From contig JAIBJH010000006.1 of NCBI GenBank assembly GCA_020029455.1, positions 1 through 27,269 of the forward strand: a stretch of 27,269 nt of DNA, written 5' to 3'. Position numbers and translations under genes: made by a program. This DNA is from Hyphomicrobiales bacterium. GTDB taxonomy: Bacteria; Pseudomonadota; Alphaproteobacteria; Rhizobiales; Aestuariivirgaceae. The notes under the pieces were generated by a model, which saw only the letters and a list, made by a program, of their open reading frames with translations, was not told the origin of the DNA and made no database searches. Shown in pieces: positions 22,829-27,269 of the stretch. Within the stretch, counting starts at the first letter, position 1. The number at the start of each line of letters is the position of its first letter.

Positions 22829-24421
22829 ATGGCGCGGACAGAGTTTGATTTCATTATTGTGGGTGGAGGGTCGGCAGGCTGCGTACTGGCCAACAGGCTC
22901 TCGGCAGACCCGGCCAACAAGGTCTTGCTCCTGGAAGCAGGCGGCAATGACCGCAACATCCTCTACAGCATTCCCGCCGGCTTTGCAAAAATGACCAAGG
23001 GCATCGGCTCCTGGGGCTATTCGACAGTGCCGCAAGTGCACATGAAAAACCGCGTGCTCTGGTACACCCAAGCCAAGGTCATTGGCGGCGGTTCCTCCAT
23101 CAATGCGCAAATCTACACGCGCGGCAATGCCCGCGACTTCGACACTTGGGCGCAACTTGGTTGCAAGGGCTGGGCTTATGCCGATGTACTGCCCTATTTC
23201 CGCAAGGCCGAAGACAACGACACCTATAACAATGAAACCCATGGCCGGGGCGGGCCGCTAGGCGTTTCAAAACCAGTCGCGCCCTTGCCCATCGCGGAAG
23301 CCTTCATCAAGGCGGCCGGGCAACTCGGCATGCACCACAATCCAGACCTTGCAGCAGCAAATCCAACAGGCTTTGGTTTTTACCAACTGACCCAGCGCAA
23401 CGCCCGCCGTTCTTCCACGTCGAGAGATTACCTCCAGCCGGTCATGTCACGTCCGAATCTGACTGTGCGTCTCAACACCATGACGACGCGCATAGTGCTG
23501 GATAGCAAGCGAGCCACTGGCGTTGCCATCGCTGATGGTTCCGGCGGCGAAACCATCCTGCGCGCTGGCCGCGGAGTCATCGTCTCATCTGGCACCATCG
23601 GCTCCCCCAAGATCTTGCAACTCTCAGGCATCGGCCCGCGCCAGTATCTCGACAGTGTTGGCATCTCCACGCTTCATCACTTGCCCGGCGTCGGCGGCAA
23701 TCTCACCGACCATCTTGATCTTTGCATCATCTGTGAATGCTCTGGCGATTTCACCTACGACAAATATGGCAAACCCTTCTGGGCCGCGCTCGTAGGGCTT
23801 CGGTATTTTCTCACAGGCAAAGGCCCTGCTGCCTCTTCACTATTCGACAGCGGTGGCTTCTGGGCCGTGGACGAAAACTCCGAAATGCCGGATACGCAAT
23901 ATCATCTCGGCATGGGCTCTGGCATCGAAGCAGGCATTGCCAAGCTCAAGAACACCGGCCTTACCCTCAATTCCGCCCTCATGCGTCCGCGCTCGCGTGG
24001 CACCGTGCGCTTGAAAGATAAGGACCCCGCAAGCCACCCACTCATTGACCCCAACTACTGGGCCGATCCTTACGACCGCGAGATGTCCCTCCGGGGCCTC
24101 AAGCTTGCCCGTGAAATCCTGCGCCAGCCGGCGCTCAAGGACTTCATTCTGGCCGAGCGCGTGCCCGGTCCCGATTGCCAGACCGAACAGCAATGGTTCG
24201 ACTATGCCTGCTCCATGGCCAAGACCCAGCATCATCCCGCGGGAACCTGCGCCATGGGTGTTGATGACAATGCCGTGGTTGCGCCGGATCTCAGGGTTAA
24301 TGGCCTGCAGGGATTGCGGGTCGCCGATGCGTCCATCATGCCGCGGCTCGTTTCGTCAAATACTAATGCCACGGCAATCATGATTGCGGAAAAGGCCGCA
24401 GACCTTATTCTGGCTGCATGA
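22829..24421 (+). CDS. GMC-family FAD-dependent oxidoreductase (choline dehydrogenase-like)
   Basis: A 530-residue flavoenzyme of the glucose-methanol-choline family, which oxidises alcohol groups to carbonyls. The N-terminal dinucleotide fold is FDFIIVGGGSAGCVLANRL, ending in VLLLEAGG. The second FAD segment is KVIGGGSSINAQIYTRGN, and the central signature is GVIVSSGTIGSPKILQLSGIGP. At the C-terminus TQHHPAGTCAMG supplies the catalytic His469, and RLVSSNTNATAIMIAEKAADLI closes the family pattern. The ATG at 22829 is preferred; an upstream TTG at 22769 adds an unrelated 20-residue tail. No signal peptide is seen. Its last codons overlap the start of the next gene (ATGA), so the alcohol oxidase and the ThDP enzyme are coupled. 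The substrate is unknown; choline is only one possibility and no betaine aldehyde gene is adjacent. Confidence 0.88.
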   Translation: MARTEFDFIIVGGGSAGCVLANRLSADPANKVLLLEAGGNDRNILYSIPAGFAKMTKGIGSWGYSTVPQVHMKNRVLWYTQAKVIGGGSSINAQIYTRGNARDFDTWAQLGCKGWAYADVLPYFRKAEDNDTYNNETHGRGGPLGVSKPVAPLPIAEAFIKAAGQLGMHHNPDLAAANPTGFGFYQLTQRNARRSSTSRDYLQPVMSRPNLTVRLNTMTTRIVLDSKRATGVAIADGSGGETILRAGRGVIVSSGTIGSPKILQLSGIGPRQYLDSVGISTLHHLPGVGGNLTDHLDLCIICECSGDFTYDKYGKPFWAALVGLRYFLTGKGPAASSLFDSGGFWAVDENSEMPDTQYHLGMGSGIEAGIAKLKNTGLTLNSALMRPRSRGTVRLKDKDPASHPLIDPNYWADPYDREMSLRGLKLAREILRQPALKDFILAERVPGPDCQTEQQWFDYACSMAKTQHHPAGTCAMGVDDNAVVAPDLRVNGLQGLRVADASIMPRLVSSNTNATAIMIAEKAADLILAA

Positions 24422-25968
24422 CCCAAAGGAAAATGAACGGCGCCGAGAGCCTGGTCCACACGCTCATCGGCCACGGCCTCAAAGTATGCTTTGCCAATCC
24501 CGGCACCAGCGAAATGCATTTCGTGGCGGCCCTTGATCGCATCCCTGGCCTGCGCTGCATTCCCGGCCTACAGGAAAATGTCGTAACTGGCATGGCCGAT
24601 GGCTATGCCCGCGTTTCGCGCGAGCCAGCCATCACGCTGCTTCATTGCGGGCCTGGACTAGCAAATGGCCTTGCCAACATCCACAATGCCAAGAAGGCCC
24701 ACGTGCCAATGCTTAACATTGTCGGCGAACAGGCTACTTATCACGCCAGATTTGATCCCCCACTTGCGACCAACACCGTGGCCCTCGCGAAATCATCGTC
24801 CCACTGGGTGAAGACTGTCCAGAAATCTGCCGATGCCGGCAAGGCTGCCGCCGACGCAATCCGCGCCACTCGCACTTCACCGGGACAGATAGCAACACTG
24901 ATTTTACCATCTGATGCGTCTTGGAACGAAGGCGGCAAAGTGGCTGCACCACTCAAGCCAAAGCCAGCGCCGAAAATCGACATGCGCAATGTCCGCAAGG
25001 CCACACGCATCCTGCGCGGGAAGCGTAATGTGTTGCTATTGCTCGGCGGATCGGCGCTGATGGCTGAGCCCCAGAAGCATGCCGCGGCCATCCAAGCCAA
25101 GACGGGCTGCCGCTTGATGGCCGAATCCATCAATAGCTATCACCAGCGCGGACAGGGCCGGTTACCCATCGAACGCGTACCCTACCCCGCGCAAGTGGCG
25201 ATAGATTTGCTAAAGGGTGTCGAACACATCATCACAGTCTGTTCCCGCGCGCCTCTTGGCTTCTTCGCTTACCCAGGACTTCCAAGTCATCACTACCCAC
25301 CTAAGGCAACAGTCACACCCCTCTGTTCAGTTGAACAGGATGCCGAAAAAGCGCTCGCTGCACTGGCCGATGAGTTATCGGCTGTGCGTATTGAAGCTCA
25401 GGTGGTGCAACGTCCCAGTATTCCCAAAGGCAGGCCAAGTTCTGCAGGACTTGGTGTCATGTTGGGAGCAGTTATTCCGGAAAGCGCAATTATCGCAGAT
25501 GAGTCAATCACCCTCGGAGCCGAAATGTACGCGGGAAGCCATGCCGCGGCACCCCATGACTGGATGATGGTAACGGGCGGCGCCATAGGCTACGGCATGC
25601 CCTGCGCCACGGGTGCAGCTGTGGCAAGCACGGGTTGCCGCGTCATCAACATGCAGGCCGATGGCTCGGCCATGTACACGGTGCAGGCGCTGTGGACACA
25701 GGCCCGTGAGAGATTACCCGTCACCACCATCATCCTCTCCAACCGCAAGTACCAAATCCTGATTGCCGAATATGGCAATGTCGGCGCAAATCCCGGCCCC
25801 ACCGCCATGAACATGCTCGACCTCGGAAACCCGGACATGGATTGGGTGAAGATCGCCAACGGCATGGGTGTGGAAGCAGCAAAGACCTCAACTCTCGAAG
25901 GCTGCGCGGAACTAATGCTCCAGTCCTACAAGTCCCCGCACCCCTTCCTGATTGAATTGGAAATCTGA
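24418..25968 (+). CDS. ThDP-dependent enzyme annotated as acetolactate synthase large-subunit-like
   Basis: A 516-residue thiamine-diphosphate enzyme of the acetolactate synthase/benzoylformate decarboxylase superfamily. The N-terminal pyrimidine-binding domain shows CFANPGTSEMHFVAALD and the cofactor-activating Glu53 in GLQENVVTGMADGYAR. The C-terminal pyrophosphate domain shows GGAIGYGMPCATGAAVA and a metal site with ADG (414-416) and SNRKY (Asn442). These replace the usual GDG and NN, but Asp415 and Asn442 are kept. It is shorter than true IlvB (about 560-600 residues), and no ilvN regulatory subunit follows. A 2-keto acid decarboxylase or carboligase is therefore as likely as acetolactate synthesis. 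The ATG overlaps the GMC stop by four bases. The substrate is unassigned. Confidence 0.85.
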   Translation: MTQRKMNGAESLVHTLIGHGLKVCFANPGTSEMHFVAALDRIPGLRCIPGLQENVVTGMADGYARVSREPAITLLHCGPGLANGLANIHNAKKAHVPMLNIVGEQATYHARFDPPLATNTVALAKSSSHWVKTVQKSADAGKAAADAIRATRTSPGQIATLILPSDASWNEGGKVAAPLKPKPAPKIDMRNVRKATRILRGKRNVLLLLGGSALMAEPQKHAAAIQAKTGCRLMAESINSYHQRGQGRLPIERVPYPAQVAIDLLKGVEHIITVCSRAPLGFFAYPGLPSHHYPPKATVTPLCSVEQDAEKALAALADELSAVRIEAQVVQRPSIPKGRPSSAGLGVMLGAVIPESAIIADESITLGAEMYAGSHAAAPHDWMMVTGGAIGYGMPCATGAAVASTGCRVINMQADGSAMYTVQALWTQARERLPVTTIILSNRKYQILIAEYGNVGANPGPTAMNMLDLGNPDMDWVKIANGMGVEAAKTSTLEGCAELMLQSYKSPHPFLIELEI

Positions 25969-25969
25969 A

Positions 25970-27214
25970 ATGCCTCACGCCACCATCATCGGCGCTGGCA
26001 TTGTCGGCACATCCACGGCGGCGTACCTGCAGCGCGAAGGATTTGCCGTCACGGTGATAGACCGTGTGCCGCCGGGAGAAGGCTGTTCCTTCGGCAATGC
26101 CGGCGGGCTTGCCTTTGCCGAGATCATGCCGACGATCCATCCCGGCATTTACAAGAAGCTTCCGGGCTGGCTTCTGGACCCACTGGGGCCGCTGACGATC
26201 CGCTGGTCTTACCTGCCGCGCGCCCTACCCTGGTTCATGGCGGCGGCGCGCAACACGCTTCCAGGCCGCTTTGCGGAGATCACCAAGGCACGTGCATTTC
26301 TAGGGCTTCGCGTCGTTTCAGATTTTGAGGATTTGCTGAAGACTGCAGGCTGTCACGACCTGATGGTCTATCGCGAGACGTTGCGAGTGTTTGAATCGCA
26401 AGCGCAGTTTGATTCCGAAGCCCACGAGCGCGACATCAAGAAGGCCCATGGTTTTCCGGTTGAGATCTACAGCGGCGATGAGGCCCGCGAGATGGAGCCT
26501 GATCTTTCGCCGGCGATCACCCACGCCTCGACCCATGGCGGCTGGTATTTCGTGAAGGACCCGGAAAGAGTGGTGAAAACCATCGCGGAACAGGTGGCAC
26601 GCGATGGCGGCACGTTCCTTCAAAAAGAGGTGAAAGAGATAAAGGTGGAGGATGGGAAAGCCACCTTTATCACTTTCGCGGACGGAAGAACCCTTCCGCT
26701 AGACCGGCTGGTGATCTGCGCCGGAGCCTATTCCCATCTGCTAGCACGGCAACTGGGCGATAATGTGTTGCTGGAAGCAGAACGCGGCTATCACATCGTG
26801 CTGCCGGAGCCCGGTGTGAAGCTGTCACGCTCCATCACCTATGCAAGAACACCCGGCGCTGCAACGCCGATGGCGATGGGACTGCGGCTAGCGGGCACCG
26901 ATGAATTTGCTGGGCTTGATGCCGCGCCCAACTACAAACGCGCCGATGCTCTCTGGCATGTTTTCAAGCGCGCCCTGCCCGGCCTTCGCCCGCCGGACGA
27001 GAAAGCCACGCGCTGGATGGGCCGCCGTCCCGGCACACCGGATTCACTTCCCGTCATTGGCCCATCGAAACATGTGCAGAATGTTTTCTATGGCTTTGGC
27101 CATGGCCATATGGGCCTCACCTGGGGGCCATCGACGGGGCGCATGCTGGCTGAACTCATGGGCAGCAAGCCCGCCAATGCCGATCTCACACCCTTCCGGG
27201 TGGACCGCTTCTGA
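25970..27214 (+). CDS. FAD-dependent oxidoreductase, D-amino-acid dehydrogenase (DadA)-like
   Basis: A 414-residue flavoprotein of the DAO superfamily, which oxidises amines or D-amino acids. The N-terminal Rossmann motif is ATIIGAGIVGTSTAAYL, followed by VIDRVPPGEGCSFGNAGGLA, typical of DadA-like proteins. At the C-terminus DSLPVIGPSKHVQNVFYGFG and GHGHMGLTWGPSTGRMLAELM form the flavin- and substrate-site region. The ATG at 25970 lies one base after the stop of the ThDP gene, with GGAA upstream. An in-frame start at 25952 would overlap that gene. It ends the three-gene cluster in this window, and an inverted repeat follows its stop. Exact substrate is open: D-amino acid, glycine-type amine or hydroxyproline-like imino acid are all possible for this family. 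Confidence 0.87.
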   Translation: MPHATIIGAGIVGTSTAAYLQREGFAVTVIDRVPPGEGCSFGNAGGLAFAEIMPTIHPGIYKKLPGWLLDPLGPLTIRWSYLPRALPWFMAAARNTLPGRFAEITKARAFLGLRVVSDFEDLLKTAGCHDLMVYRETLRVFESQAQFDSEAHERDIKKAHGFPVEIYSGDEAREMEPDLSPAITHASTHGGWYFVKDPERVVKTIAEQVARDGGTFLQKEVKEIKVEDGKATFITFADGRTLPLDRLVICAGAYSHLLARQLGDNVLLEAERGYHIVLPEPGVKLSRSITYARTPGAATPMAMGLRLAGTDEFAGLDAAPNYKRADALWHVFKRALPGLRPPDEKATRWMGRRPGTPDSLPVIGPSKHVQNVFYGFGHGHMGLTWGPSTGRMLAELMGSKPANADLTPFRVDRF

Positions 27215-27225
27215 GCGACCCTCAT

Positions 27226-27251
27226 CCCTCCCCCGCATAGCGCGGGGAGGG
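27226..27251. terminator. GC-rich hairpin after the DadA-like gene
   Basis: CCCTCCCC (27226-27233) pairs perfectly with GGGGAGGG (27244-27251). The inner CGC and GCG also pair around an ATA loop, with one bulged base. It begins 12 bases after the stop codon. There is no T run, so it may be a Rho-independent-like stop, an mRNA 3' stabiliser, or one copy of a dispersed GC-rich palindromic repeat of a kind common in rhizobial genomes. Confidence 0.5.
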
Positions 27252-27254
27252 TGG

Positions 27255-27269
27255 CGCGCATCTTGCGCG
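27255..27269. repeat. Second short perfect hairpin at the window end
   Basis: CGCGCA (27255-27260) and TGCGCG (27264-27269) form a perfect 6-bp stem around TCT. It follows the first hairpin by three bases and reaches the last base of the window, so its full extent is unknown. The two hairpins together may be one composite palindromic repeat. Confidence 0.3.

Noticed and set aside
1..27269. CRISPR arrays, tRNA or rRNA genes, insertion sequences, phage genes
   Set aside because: I noticed no direct-repeat arrays, RNA gene signatures or transposase or integrase motifs. Nearly all sequence is accounted for by coding regions and short gaps.

Overview
The window reads as a chromosomal segment of an alphaproteobacterium, most likely of the Hyphomicrobiales (Rhizobiales). 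The signs are a GC-rich sequence, an NDUFA12-type complex I accessory protein next to MlaD and DUF2155 proteins, and a glgP-glgB-glgC-glgA-pgm-glgX cluster in the order familiar from rhizobia and Agrobacterium. No tRNA, rRNA, CRISPR array, insertion sequence or phage gene was seen. Coding density is high and nearly all genes look intact. The species cannot be named from the sequence alone.

Layout, left to right. (1) Positions 1-1783, minus strand: start of a urea ABC transporter operon, with urtA followed by a partial urtB. A -24/-12 (sigma-54) promoter and three evenly spaced 17-bp NtrC-like sites lie upstream, and a strong hairpin separates urtA from urtB. (2) 2022-3883, plus strand: a sulfur operon with its own sigma-70-like promoter. 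It encodes two half-size YeeE/YedE membrane proteins and an ETHE1-like metallo-beta-lactamase-fold hydrolase. (3) 3957-5231, minus: a secreted NodB-type polysaccharide deacetylase. (4) 5429-6827, minus: NDUFA12 homologue, MlaD protein and DUF2155 protein. (5) 6919-8925, minus: a DedA-PAP2-LssY fusion with an eroded PAP2 active site. (6) 8994-11776, minus: puuE-type allantoinase and a GH13 amylosucrase, separated by 8 bp and divergent from the glycogen operon. (7) 11856-22753, plus: glycogen phosphorylase, branching enzyme, ADP-glucose pyrophosphorylase, glycogen synthase, phosphoglucomutase and debranching enzyme. (8) 22829-27214, plus: GMC oxidoreductase, ThDP-dependent acetolactate-synthase-like enzyme and DadA-like FAD oxidoreductase, tightly linked and of unknown joint role.

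How the genes work together. Region 7 is a complete glycogen cycle. Pgm interconverts glucose-6-P and glucose-1-P, GlgC makes ADP-glucose, GlgA elongates, GlgB branches, and GlgP and GlgX degrade. The divergent amylosucrase could add a second, sucrose-driven route to alpha-1,4-glucan. The urea transporter and the allantoinase both concern salvage of organic nitrogen, and the urt promoter looks built for nitrogen-limitation control. The sulfur operon looks like uptake or detoxification of thiosulfate, sulfide or persulfide.

The points most worth a second look are these. glgX appears to lack any ATG, GTG or TTG start and probably begins at a CTG that overlaps the pgm stop codon. The urt upstream region shows a sigma-54/NtrC arrangement. 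The PAP2 domain of the DedA fusion lacks several catalytic residues. The GMC-ThDP-FAD operon has no obvious assigned pathway. Nothing in the window is a clearly new defence or mobile system.
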